This document shows positions 43,696-55,750 of a stretch of 64,000 bases of DNA, in pieces. The translations under genes were made by a program, and so were the position numbers. Each line of letters opens with the position of its first letter. Position 1 is the first letter of the stretch. This DNA comes from Temnopleurus reevesii (lineage: Eukaryota > Echinodermata > Echinoidea > Temnopleuroida > Temnopleuridae): assembly GCA_036244855.1 (NCBI GenBank), contig BQKZ01000329.1, positions 85,166-149,165 on the forward strand. Reading direction: 5' to 3'. The notes beneath the pieces were generated by a model that saw only the letters and a list, made by a program, of their open reading frames with translations, made no database searches and was not told the DNA's origin.

Positions 43696-44734
43696 TAGAT
43701 TTAAGTGAAATGATATACTGACGTATTTATTATTATAACTTAATTTTCAAAAATTATATATTTAATTGATAATATCACATATGTAGACACATCGACTTAA
43801 CAGTTTCATTGAGAACCCTAGTGAAGTGGCGGTGAACTGATTGTTTCAGTAGCATAATAATAATTTTCATTATTTTGAGTACCCCTTTTATTCGCAGTAA
43901 TCCACTTTATGAAATGCATAAGAATGAGACAAATTACACAAAATATAATTGGAGTTTCAGTGGTATCGAAACAAGCATGCATTTCCACATGATTACGATG
44001 AACACTAAATTGGAACTATTTATAATATTCAAAAGGAAACCGATTTGGAATGTCAGCTAAAGATGAGACGATCGGTGGTTACGAATTTGATGAATTATTA
44101 CATTATGATATGTAATCCGAAATCGATATTTAGAGTCATCGAGGCAATATTTCTTAAAATAAATTTGGGCTTTGATAATTACCAGAAACTGCTGCTCTCC
44201 GAATCAACACAAAACTGAAAGAAATTTATCAAAACCGTTTCAACTTGATATGTCGAACACAAACAAAAATATGTCAAAGAAGAATAAGGTAACGAGAAAA
44301 TACATACAAGAAAAACGCATTTAGGAATAAAAGCGCAACATTGCACTTTTGTCGAAAATCGAACCACAAAAGGTATGATTTTGCATTCTGCGGAGTGTTC
44401 AGACGATTTGAACCTGTGTCCTTCAGGATGTGGAATTTCTTGGTTCTAGCGTATCCGATTATATAACGCTGCCTTGCATAAACGATGGCGACTTAAAAAT
44501 ACAAAACGCTACAAAAACAGTTGGGCATAAAGTTAGCCTAACTAACTGTTAATTTTGTCCTCATTTGCATGGCAAAATTACCTTAGCATTGGCTTAGTAT
44601 AACACATTTTCCGTTTGGGCTGTGAAAAGGTACACTATTGCACCCTTTTTGATAGTTTGAGCGCAGTTTTCACCCTTTATTCTACTTTACTCTACTAGTG
44701 TGTAGGAACCATTATCCAACATGCTGCTTGTTCT
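43696..44734. other. No gene
   Basis: AT-rich, nothing recognised. Confidence 0.6.
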
Positions 44735-44737
44735 ATT

Positions 44738-44794
<57 letters not shown>

Positions 44795-44800
44795 AGAGAA
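44735..44800 (+). repeat. (GA)n microsatellite
   Basis: AGAGAGAAAGAGAGAGAG runs to AAAGAAGAGAAAGCG. Confidence 0.95.
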
Positions 44801-45402
44801 AGCGACAAGATGATGGCATCATTCGGTTTTAAGCAGAGCATTGCAATGGGGCTGCATACGGCACATTTTTTTTCATAGCTTCCACCATTCAGCCTTCCCC
44901 TCCCCACCCCTATCCAACCGAGATTCCTGTAATCACTGGTAATATTGAAATACTTTTTAATCAATTTCCCCCGAGTTACAAGAGAAGTATTGTTGTGCAT
45001 TGTAATCAACATAATGGTCACTTCTGACCACTTGCAATCAGTTTGTAATTTCTTTCCAAGTGTCAGATATTATCTTTCAGCTCCCTTGTGTATGATTACA
45101 CAAAGGAGCACTAATCATTAGTTTGTCAACGCCCTTTTGAGAAGGAAATATTGAATCAATTGAGGAGAAAATAATCTAAAGTAGTAGGAAGATCGCCCAT
45201 GTGGTCGTAGTAGTGGAGATGATGAGAGAGCTGAAATGCTGATGCTGACGATAATAATGATGATGATTATGATGTTAATGATGATGGTGTATTATGGTGA
45301 TGATGGTGATTATGATGATGGTGATGGAGAAAGAGGAAGATCGATGACAACACGATTGAAGTTGTGAAGGTGATAATGATGATGATGGGCATGGGGATGA
45401 TG

Positions 45403-45434
<32 letters not shown>

Positions 45435-45663
45435 GGTGATGATGAAGATAATGATGATGATGATGATGATGATGACGATGATAATGATGGGTGTGATGAT
45501 GATGGTGATGATGATGATAATGATGATGTTGATGGTGATGATGATGGTGGTGATGATGATGACGATTATGATGATGATGGTGGTGATAATGGTAATGGTG
45601 ATGATGGTGATGGTGATGATAGTGATGATGAGGGTGATGATGATGATGGTGATGATGAAGATA

Positions 45664-45709
<46 letters not shown>

Positions 45710-46229
45710 CGATGTGATACTAGTGGTGGTGGTCATGATGAAGATGATAACGATGGTGGTGGTGGTGATGGTCATTATGATGCTAAAAATGACGATGATG
45801 GCGGTATTCAAAATGTTTATGGTTATGGACTAAGGGGGAGACCGATAGCAATACGATTAAGATAATAGAGGTGATGGTGCAGATGATCCCTCGCCTTGTA
45901 ATCAATATAATGGTTACTTTTGACCACTTACTATCAAACTATAACATGTATAATCTCTTAAAAAGTGTGGTATATACCTTTAAATGCCCCTTGTGTATAA
46001 TTGCATGAAGAAGCACGTATCATTATGTTTCAACGCCCTTTGAAATTGAAATATTGAATCAATTGAGGAGAAAGTAATCTAAAGTAGATATGAAATAAGA
46101 GGAAGGCCGTCAGTGTGGTCGCAGAGGTGGAGAGGATGATGGTGATATTAAATGATGATGTGATGATGACAATGACGATGGTGATGATGGGTGTGGTGAT
46201 GATTAGGACAACATACCAACATTTTTTCT

Positions 46230-46437
46230 AAGAGCACCGTGCATTATTACCCGGCTAAAGCGAAGCTCAATGCATTCAAGGATTTTCTTTTCTACCGGTA
46301 CACTTTCATCTCACCTGGGTTGAGTACATTACACTTTGGCTACATTTCTTGCTGAAGGAAATTGACGTTTTGGTGGGAGTTGAACCTACAACTCTTCGGT
46401 CAAAAGACGAGAATCATAACCACTACACCACGACGCT
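46230..46437 (-). mobile_element. tRNA-derived SINE, 3'-shortened
   Basis: Complement shows GTGGTGTAGTGGTTATGATT (A box), GTTGTAGGTTCAACTCCC (B box with one change), the CAGCAAGAAATGTAGCC core and CTCAACCCAGGTGAGATG. The tail beyond TAATAATGCACGG is lost. It sits inside the downstream flank of a duplicated GAT-repeat unit. Confidence 0.75.
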
Positions 46438-46984
46438 ACCATTAATGGGTGGTGAAAAGGTGAACACGGCGACATTTATAATGCTAATGTTGTCATAAAG
46501 GTATTAGAATCGTGCCAATTTTGCAGAATATGTTTTCGTTGATTCCACTTAATTCTAAGCAGCAAACATCCATAATTACAAGCACAAATTTGTCGAAATT
46601 GTCAAAAGTGACACAACCATTATATCCATAGAAACAAACATGTCAATCTTCTCAATAACATGCACATAGGGAAAGAGCGTCTTGAAATAGCCAAGGTGAT
46701 TTATGATTATATTCTATAGATTGATCTCTAGGGAACTGAGATAAAATTGCCGATAATAATTTCACAATAATTTGTCTGCTTTTCGCACCGCTATTTGACA
46801 GGTCATGTTCTATGGTTTACAAATTGACAAATTTAGATACAATTAGCCATATTCGAATTCATCAATGTCACATATGGCTGCAAAATACATGTAGGGGCTT
46901 GCATGTATTTCTGAAGCCATTAAATATAGAATCGCCAACTTATCAATGTTTATACGGACACTTACAAAATGTTATTGTTGCTAT

Positions 46985-47169
46985 AACACGATAAAATCCA
47001 TTTCCGAAAAAAAGTTAAGTAGAACGGCAATTCAATGCTCCTTTGTAATGCTATTCAAATCGGAACCGGCATGTTATAGCTGTGTCCGCACAGTTCAGTA
47101 CACGGCGTACGGCTCTATATTGTCCATGTCCGACGTTTTTTTTTGCGGAAATAGTTTATATCATGTCTT
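46985..47169. mobile_element. Family J inverted-repeat MITE, copy 2
   Basis: ACACGATAAAATCCATTTCC ... GCGGAAATAGTTTATATCATG; same interior (TGTAATGCTATTCAAATCGG, GTGTCCGCACAGTTCAG). Confidence 0.75.
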
Positions 47170-47324
47170 ATCGTAATTATTATATTTATGCTTATCTGTA
47201 TCATTATTATTTCAATTATTTTCATTTTTATTGTGATATATATCATTGTTGGATTTGCTGCTTTTGTTATCATTAGTCATTTTACTTTTTATCTATTAAT
47301 GTACTAGTTTATATTTACACAATT

Positions 47325-47402
47325 AACCCTTTGACTACTGGAACCAGATATTCCTTGTACAAAGTCTATGGCAATTAAAGAATTTAGTAGTCAATGGGTT
47401 TG
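47325..47402. repeat. Small palindromic element (CCCTTTGACTACTGG)
   Basis: AACCCTTTGACTACTGGAAC and TTAGTAGTCAATGGGTT are inverted. A single-ended relative, CGCATTGACTACTGAATTC...ATAGACTTTGTG, lies at 48061-48103. Confidence 0.55.
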
Positions 47403-48257
47403 TATGATTTGCAAGTTGTTTCTCTCAAACAACGAGCGTATACAGACAATAATTTAACAGTTTTGGTAATGGAATAAAAGTAGTATTTTCTCTCTACTCA
47501 TCCAAAAGCAGCATCTCGCCACGAAATTCGTAGCTTTAATGTAGATGGCGCTGTTCCTAAATTATTCGTATTAATTGGTAACAGTGTTTTCTGTACATTG
47601 CACTATTTGTATTTATTTAGAGATGTTGTTAGAGTGTGTTTGCCACCTTTCTGAAATCCAGTACAAAAAATGCAAATATTTTTAGTAATCATATTGATAG
47701 CCTAAAAATGGACATTTGTGGCGCAAATCTTGGCTTTTTGTAATCGTTGTTTTATTTACAAACACTGGAAAGTATTCCGTAAGAAAAAAAAAACCGGTGT
47801 CAATCGTCCACACAACAAGCAAATCTAATTGCTCGAGAGGAGTTGAAAAACCTTTTAAAAATTAGTCATAATCAATATTCGACATTGCACTACCACATGA
47901 ATAGCAAATATGCCACATAATTATATTTCGTACCACAATTAAATTTACCATGTAGTTCGATTTTTTTTTAGTCTTTGTGAGTATTATAAAGTCGAATATA
48001 TTTGTGCCAATGTAGGTTATGTTTTTTTTTTCGTTTCCTTTTTTTTCATCTCCGCTGTCAACGCATTGACTACTGAATTCTGTTATTCACATAGACTTTG
48101 TGCGGGTAACATCTGCATCCAGAATCCGATAAAATGAATAATCACGATGAAAGCCTCCCACCTGACATTAGATCTTGAATGAAAAATCTGGCCTTGCTGT
48201 ATCAAAAAAAAAAAAAATACATAGAAACCGCTCCTGTAAATGGCATATTTTTATTCA
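47403..48257. other. No gene
   Basis: AT-rich with A and T runs; one single-ended GACTACTG repeat at 48061. Confidence 0.55.
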
Positions 48258-48740
48258 TTTAAAGGGAAAGACTAGTTTTGGGAGGAGGGCGCTTCAGATA
48301 TTAAACTAGTTTGCGAGCTGCAGTGAAATTATTACCATAATGCATTTTTTCAATAGTAAATTAGAGCATGTTCATAGTTTGTTTGAATGAAATCGACCTA
48401 GATATGGCTTAATTATCGCAAAATAAAATAACCTGGTGCGGCCGTACTTCCTCACAGAACATACTTCACGTACAAAATGAACGCGAATCCACACACCGCA
48501 GACAATACCACCGATCGCACAGCCAATTTCAGACCGACGCTCTCCCGCGCTAAAGCACTTAGCACACCGCAGGAACGATGGCGTAGTGACCTGTTCGACG
48601 TAAAATACATAGGATACAAGCATAAATGTACTCCTAATATCCTACATAGATATATTTAGGCATGTAAAGCAACTTGCGAATACATCAGCTCATTTAACAT
48701 CAGTTTCTGCATCCTGGTCATTACTAATCTATACATTTAA
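48258..48740 (+). mobile_element. Family G repeat, copy 3
   Basis: Left TTTAAAGGGAAAGACTAGTT. The complement of the right end is TTAAATGTATAGATTAGTAA, a weak inverted match. TTAA occurs at both edges, so it may be another TTAAAGG-type element. Confidence 0.75.
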
Positions 48741-48867
48741 TTATCTTTCTTTTTTATTCAAAATGGTTTAGAATTGCAATATATTGGCCAAATTGCATAA
48801 TATATATACAAGAATATAATTAAACAAAATAACGATACCCAAGTCTCTACGATGATCTGAATTTGGG

Positions 48868-48992
48868 GCGAAGAGGATGAGGGGAGGAGGAAGAGAAAGA
48901 GGAGGGTTAGAGGGAGGAGGAGGAGGAAAGAGAGAGAGAGAGAGAAAGGGAGGGAGGGAGAGATATTATGAGAAGGGAGAAAGGTAGAGAGA
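48868..48992 (+). repeat. Purine-rich GGA/GA tract
   Basis: GGGGAGGAGGAAGAGAAAGA continuing as GAGG and GAGA repeats, all purine for >100 bases with few breaks. Confidence 0.85.
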
Positions 48993-49598
48993 TGTTGAGA
49001 ACTGCTTTTATGAATCATGCCTCATAATTTTCATTTTGAAAAATTTGGTAACGTTGCTAGTAAGTTGCGGCCGATTACCTGTTTATCTTCACGCACCGAT
49101 CACAATCCTTTTATCAGCCTGTGAACAAACGAAAATCCGTGTTTCACTTTGGTATCGATTTGCAGACGATCTGCAATTAATCGCAGCTTTCTAGCTTAGA
49201 GTCAATTTTTTTTTAGCTTATTCACGAAACATAATATCTTACGATTATGACGATTTGCGAAAGTTCAACGGTACCGCATTCCTTAAAAGAATTGCCACAG
49301 TGTTGGTTCAAGGTAGGCTTATGGACATGACGTCTTTATTATCGGCTCTCTTTGAATTATTAAAATGTATACTGATGCATGATATCAACTATCAATAGCT
49401 CGCAGATCTACATAAATTCGGCATTGTCGGTTTGTCAAGGGAAGTGTACCGAGCTAATATACAGAAACGGCGCAAGGAAATCGCATGATCGATGCCTATC
49501 GATTACTTGACTAAGCGATCCTTTCTATCTCGGCAAACACCGCGCGATTCTTTTTCTTTTTACCGCGTGAATCGGCGCGAAATCACGCATGACTTTAA

Positions 49599-50176
49599 AG
49601 GGGAATTTCACCCAGACCATGATGTGCTCTCAGTGGGTGGAGAAACATAATGATCAAACTGTGAAAAATTGAGCAAAATCCGACAATCCATTCAGAAGTT
49701 ATGAATTTTCAAAGTTTTGATTTAAAGCATTATGGGCTCCTCAAATTAGCTACGTACAGGCACAAAATGGCTGCCAACATGGAGAACTCTTCATTCACTT
49801 TGTACACCGAATTTCACATTTTCTTCTTTTTCTAGAAAAGTAGACAACATTGAACTTTTCTCTTTAAGTATGATATGGGGATATTGATTCTGCATGCATT
49901 TCGGAATAAATTTTGTTGATGTATTGTCTACTTTTCTAGAAAAAAAAAGAACATTTGAAATTCGGTGTACAAAGTGAAGGGAGATATTTCTATTTTGACA
50001 ACCATTTTGTGCCTGTGCAATGCTAATTTGAGGAGCCCATGAGGGGCTTAAATCAAAACTTTGAAAATTCATGACTTTTAAATGAATTTTCGGATTTTGC
50101 TCAAATTTTCACAGATTGACCATTGTATTTTTGTTCATCCACGAGGCGCACATCAATGTCTAGGTGAAGTTCCCCT
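49599..50176. mobile_element. Family E: 578 bp foldback element in a TTAA site
   Basis: TTAA flanks at 49595-49598 and 50177-50180. The termini AGGGGAATTTCACCCAGACC and GGTGAAGTTCCCCT are inverted. The arms stay complementary almost to the centre: GTTATGAATTTTCAAAGTTT / AAACTTTGAAAATTCATGAC, ACTTTGTACACCGAATTTC / GAAATTCGGTGTACAAAGT, and TTTTCTAGAAAAGTAGACAA / TTGTCTACTTTTCTAGAAAA. The RNA would fold into one long hairpin. Kolobok/T2-like by termini. Confidence 0.85.
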
Positions 50177-50607
50177 TTAACCTGGCTCGGCGAAGTGATG
50201 TCATTGTTGGCTTGTTCCCCTTCATTACACTTTAGCTCCTTATCCCGTTTTATCAGAGTCCCGCGTGTAATGAAACAAGGTGATAATCCCGCCCGAGATA
50301 ATTGCTAAGCAGACGACACCTTATGTATCTTTCAACGGGCGGTGTTAGAGCCCGGGAAAATGGCGCCCGGGGACACATTCAAAGGAATAAATGAGAAGGT
50401 CGCGTGCGTTGTTGGTTCAACTACATTTTTGCGTTGAAGCCAATGTGCACTATACGTAAAGTGCCATAGTAAAGTAAATAAACTTAACATAAGGGAGCCG
50501 CTTGTCTAGCGTTGAATTTGTTCTGTGTGTGTTTGATGTTCGCGCACGTAATCGTTAGCTAAGTCTCGCCCTGTGTATGTACAGAAGAATCGTACAGGGT
50601 AGCGAAA

Positions 50608-50644
<37 letters not shown>

Positions 50645-50725
50645 GGCAGGAGAAGTGGCCGATATATATGGGAGTGGGTAAATGAATGTTTCACGCAACC
50701 TTTTCATTTTCCCCCCCCCCCCCCC
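50608..50725 (+). repeat. 36-base G run followed by 15-base C run
   Basis: G at 50608-50643 without a break, then ~67 bases, then C at 50711-50725. Potential G-quadruplex or G:C stem; also a likely sequencing or assembly error site. Confidence 0.9.
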
Positions 50726-50726
50726 G

Positions 50727-51970
50727 TGGTCCCTATATAATAAATTCATGTGGGTATGTTTGTGAATTATTTATAGATAGTATGGGCGCGTGTGTGTTCA
50801 TATCACCTCTGTCGTTGGGGATATTTCGCTTAAGAGAAGGGGCTACCCCCAAATAATATTTTTTTCTGATTGTAGGAGAAAAAAATCAACTCAACACAAC
50901 ACAAAAAAGGTTGAGAAAATCGGACGACTAATAAGAAAATGTTTAGATATTTAGACAAATTATCAACTGATGACGTCATAGAATCACAACTATAGTATTC
51001 ATATGAATGATATAAAATTGTACTTTTTCCAAATTTCTAAAAGCTGTAACTGAAGAATATATTTGTGATAGATATGTAGATCCCCTATTTGCATATTTAC
51101 ATATTTACAATAACACACAGTTTAAATCTTTTGTAGAAATGATGAATTTTGCGCCAAGAATATAAAGAAAATTCTGGAAAGTAGTGCACCCATGATGATA
51201 TCAAATTAGTTACATACGTGAAAATTTTCAATAATTTACTAATTTTTTCCAAAAAAAAATCATAACTTAGTTATTTATTGTCTAATTTACTTTTTTTCGT
51301 TCCGCTCTGTTAAACAAAATTATCATTTTGGTGTAGACTCTACGTTTAGGATATTTTTGCACCATACGACACAGGGCGATCGGACGCTTTAACATAGGAC
51401 ACCTGTGATCGCTGCCGCGTGTCACTTTTATTTTCCCGCCCAATTTTGTGCACGAGTGGGAGCTATTTTTCCGTCACAAGCAGATACTCTCCAAACGTGA
51501 TTGGTTTTTCAAAATTTTTAACGATAGTATACAATACTTTAATTCTTACTTCATCCCATTGATTTGTTCGCTTGTATGGGCATTGAAGTGTGGAATACAA
51601 GCACTTTTGCTATTTCCCTTGATTAATCCCCATGGCAATTATGTCGTAGATGCAATCGCATTTTGGAGGAAGCGTGAGTTTGGAAGATTGTAATCAATTT
51701 AAGTACTCTTCAGCAATTTAAGATATTATAGGGTTAAATCATGCATGAACAATTACGTGCACATGAATTGGTGTCATTTTGTTACAACAATTAAAAATGG
51801 TTTTACCTGCGTGGTGCGTTCAATGGTCCTTGCACTCCACCGGACGTATTTTTTTTCTCTCTTAAAGTGGGAAATTTATTACATTCAGTAAGCTAAAGGC
51901 GCTTCACACACAAATGATATGTATTATATCATTTAATAAGCCTTTACAATGACAAATCAATAAAATCATC
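50727..51970. other. No gene
   Basis: AT-rich; an 81-codon plus frame at 51448-51693 lacks any recognised motif. Confidence 0.55.
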
Positions 51971-52115
51971 CAGGGGCCTGTGCATAACATACGCAATTTT
52001 ACTTACGATGAATAATTTTATCGCAAGTTTATGGCAGAACATGTCCCATAGAGATACGATTAATTGTAAAATTTATCTTACATCTTTTATGTTACCTGGT
52101 TACAAGCCCCTGGTC
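51971..52115. mobile_element. Family I foldback MITE, copy 4
   Basis: CAGGGGCCTGTGCATAACAT ... TTTTATGTTACCTGGTTACAAGCCCCTG, with TTATGGCAGAACATGTCCC shared with copy 2. Confidence 0.75.
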
Positions 52116-52373
52116 TAATAAAGGTAATCGTTGCCTTTTTTTTTTTTACAAAGCATTTGTACAAAAGAAAGACAATTTTCTTGCATCCATAATGTGATTG
52201 TAATTCTCATAATTAATATCCAATTGTTTTAATATTTAGATATTGTAGTTTAGATGCGTTTGGTGTATGAAAAATACATAGATATAGACATGCCAAAATC
52301 GTAAAAAAGTCAGGGTATATTAAAAAGGATTACGGCCCCCACGCTACCAACGGAGATGTTTTAATATGCGTAT

Positions 52374-52755
52374 GTATTGTGAGATATCTACGGTAGATGT
52401 GAATCTATTAGTGAGTTTTCGAAATTGGCGAACGGAGGCTTGAGTACGGTATGAAACAAGTGTGCATAAAGTGACGAGTGCGCAACTGCTGTGCGCACTA
52501 TTTGTTGCACACATCAGATGCGCACTCGTTTTATACCATCCGCAATGTATTGTGAGATATCTATAGTAGATATGAATGTATTAGTGGGCTTTCGAAATGG
52601 GGGGACGGAGCCTTGTTTCTGGTATAAAAAAGTGCGCATCTTAAGTTAGCAGTAAATGACGAGTGCGCAACTGCTGTGCGCATCATTTGTTGCGCATATG
52701 AGATGCGCACTCGTTTTCTACTGTCGACAAGCCTCCACCCACCTTTAACGAAAAA
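52374..52755. mobile_element. Family F elements, two tandem copies
   Basis: Two units with a period of about 173 bp. Each starts GTATTGTGAGATATCTA, then TATTAGTG and TTTCGAAAT, then GACGAGTGCGCAACTGCTGT, and each ends near CAGATGCGCACTCGTTTT (or GAGATGCGCACTCGTTTT). The second unit is longer on the right (to the CCTCCACC block). Confidence 0.7.
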
Positions 52756-54259
52756 CCACTATTCAAGTGTCCAGAACGATACAACATTTTTTTTTTCATT
52801 GACTGATTTTCGATTCGGGGTTCGAGAACTCTAACAATAACCATGAGTATAAAGAAAAAAAACACCGTCTAATGCAGAAAATAATCACTTACATTGAAAT
52901 GAATACTCAAATTGGCAACAATTCAGATATTTCAAGGTAGAATCGGTTATAATATGTATTTATGATTTCCATTCAATTTTCTGATGTGGTCATACATAAG
53001 CTTATTCGTGCGCAAATGCTGTATGAAAATAGTAATACTTCTTTAAGGGCATACCTCATTGACAGCATAGTTTTTGTTGATTTAATTATGTGTTCATTCA
53101 CTTTACAGTATACAGTATTGTAGACTGTACTGATAATATTTGGCCTAATAGCAATCTTACTATGATCTTGGTGTTGATATTACATCGGGGTTTTTTTTGC
53201 GACTGTCACAATCAAAATAACTAAACTGCTGATACATCCATATTTCCGTTCGTTCATGTTTCATCTAAACAATGTAACGCTTGTATTTCATATATTGGTT
53301 ATATCCAGGAAAGGAGTCCACTGCAAAAATCGACATCTTCCTTTGACACGTTATAAAATACCAACGTCATACCTCAATATTATGATAAGATTGGTCCTAT
53401 CCACCTGTTAAATTTGTAACAACAAGTCAGGCAGATGGAATTGATAGCACATGTTCTAAACAATCAAACACACTCGCAAGCAGAGGAATTAAGGATGGAG
53501 CGACTCCAAGCAACGTGCAGTATGACCAATAGCGTATCCTTTACTGTCTTTAGAAAAAAGGGGAGGGGGGGGGGGACAAACAGCGCCTGACAAGAAAATA
53601 TTTTTTGAAGCTTCTACATTTCTTCCAAACGGAGAAACGACAAGGAAGGGTCCTCATTTTCATTTCGCTTTTTATTTTCCATTATCACTTCATTTGTTTA
53701 TGTTAGTTTTATTCAATTATCCATTCATTTATTTATTTACATATTTATTTATTTTCATTCTGTATTTTCATTTAATTTTTTTATTTATCATTATTATTAT
53801 CATTACCATTATTAGTTTCCTTTTTCTCATTATTTGCATTGCCATCATTTTTTTTTTTTTAAATAACTACTATATATTTTTCGGGGGGGGGGCATTCCAC
53901 CTTTAGCACTCCTCATGTGTACTCCCGTGTTCCCTCCCCGCTTCCTTCCCTAACGCACTTTATCTGCAACAATTGAAATTGAATCCTCGCATCGAATTAT
54001 TTACTCAAATTGAGTGAAATTTTCTATAGCGATTGATATTGGTAAAGCGAAGCAAGATGTGACGTCTTTGTGTGATGTTGTGTCTCCCCAAGGTCCCTTT
54101 AGGAAAATTATTTCTCTAATGAATGAGGAGTAAATGGGAGCCTTCTACTCAATTGAATTAAAACATGTATGTACAGAGATAATTCATATTGTGGCCATGA
54201 CGAATTGTGCGAGAATGGCAAGTGAGGAATGCGAGCTGGTTGGGATATTGAACAATGAG
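52756..54259. other. No gene; AT-rich with G runs
   Basis: G runs at 53565-53575 and 53883-53892 and a TTTATTTATTT-rich stretch at 53720-53860. Confidence 0.6.
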
Positions 54260-55750
54260 AAATGCGTGCGGTGTGCAAACTTTAGAATGTGTTACGTTAA
54301 CTCAACATACAGGAGCTTTCATTTTAACACGGTAAAAATATCCAAACAGATAAAGTGTCTGGTTGACATTGGGGTCTTGACATTAGCAGAATAATCAAGC
54401 ACCGACAATTTTATTGCTCGGAAAGGCGTAGAAATATGCACTGTGCAAACTTAAGAATGGTCTATGTTTAAGTGATATGAAAGAAATATCAACAAATTAA
54501 TTGTTTGGACACGCTTGGAAATGTATGTGTTGTGTAAACTTTAGAATACTTCCTATTAACTCGACATGACAGAAATATCTACACGTGTTAAAAAACGCCG
54601 TGAACTGCATGCTCGGTGCAAACTTTAGAATGCTTTATGTGAATAAAATATCAACAAATCAATTGTTTGGAATAGCGTAAAAATGTATGCGCTGAGCAAG
54701 AATGTTTTATGTTAAAGGTAGAAAACTACATTTGCACACATTACGATTATGCTTACAACTTATTGTGTACCTCAGATATGCCAAAATGATAACCTCTATG
54801 AAGTACTGTGGTCGAATGTGGTCCAGAAAATTTAATTCAAATAAAAATCTATTCTATCATAATTCATATTGACACCAACGGTATTGCGATACTCCTAGCG
54901 TATTACGGTACCACACACACACACACACAACACATCGTAAGAGCACATACAGTGCGTACTTCAATACACTGCCACACAATGCGGGATACGCACTGAGAGA
55001 GACTCTTGCGATATTGGTCAACGAGGGGGCAACGGCTGTTTTGAATTTTGAACGCACAATCCATTAATTCGAGGCCCGAATAGAATAGTTATTACTGGAA
55101 TAACTATAAATGCGCCTATCATGACCAATCTTTGAGCTTAATTGATTGGTGATAAGTTCTAACATTTAGTACTCTTCAACATAACACAACAATCTTGGAA
55201 AGTCAAATTTTAGGTGATAAGTTCTAACATTTAGTACTCTTCAACATAACACAACAATCTCGGAAAGTACAATTTTAGGCTGCAAAAGAAGTATTATACC
55301 TTTAACTCGACAGCAGTTAAAAATCAACATATCAATTGTTCAGAAACACGTAGAAATAAAAGCGGTGTGCAAATGTTTTATGTTAACTTGATATGAATGA
55401 AATATCAACAAATTAATTGTTTGGGAACGCTTAGAAATGTATGCATTGTACACACTTTAGAACGTTTTATACTAACTTGATATAAATGATATATCAACAC
55501 ATCAATTATACGGAAACATGTAGAAATTCATGCAGTGTGCAAACTTTATATTGTTTTATCTTAACATGATATGAATAAAATATCAATAAATCAATTGTTC
55601 CAAACGCATGTGCAAACTTGATTAATGTTAAATTGACACGAAAGAAATCATCATATTAATTGTTCAAAAACAGCTGGAAATGCATGCTCTGTGCAAACTT
55701 CACTGTGCAAACTTGACGTGTAAGTAATATCAGCATAATTACCCGGAAGC
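54260..55750 (+). repeat. Minisatellite array of ~75-91 bp units, interrupted by a transposon
   Basis: Nine or ten diverged units with the pattern GAAATGTATGCAGTGTGCAA ACTTTAGAATG...TATGTTAACTTGATATGAA...ATATCAACAAATCAATTGTT. The family B element at 54716-55301 splits one unit. Confidence 0.85.
54716..55301 (+). mobile_element. Family B element, copy 3, inserted in a minisatellite
   Basis: TTAA at 54712-54715 and 55302-55305. The element splits one unit of the 54.26-55.75 kb array at TATG-TTAA-CTCGAC. Neighbouring units show the empty site TATGTTAACTTGATATG with one TTAA, so the target duplication is visible directly. It has the same internal 64 bp tandem duplication as copy 2. Confidence 0.9.

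Larger units (their letters stand above)
42410..46715 (+). repeat. Duplicated locus built around GAT microsatellites
   Basis: Left flank TCTAAAGTAGATGTGAAATA (42430), its relatives at 45175 and 46078, and right flank ATTACAATCACAAATTTGTC (43440) / ATTACAAGCACAAATTTGTC (46575) mark two to three copies of [unique ~220 bp + GAT array + unique]. GAT arrays: 42490-42955, 45240-45780, 46130-46200. Acidic, methionine- or isoleucine-rich open frames are repeat translations. Confidence 0.8.

Noticed and set aside
45364..45811. Methionine- and serine-rich frames
   Set aside because: Second GAT array; no coding signal.
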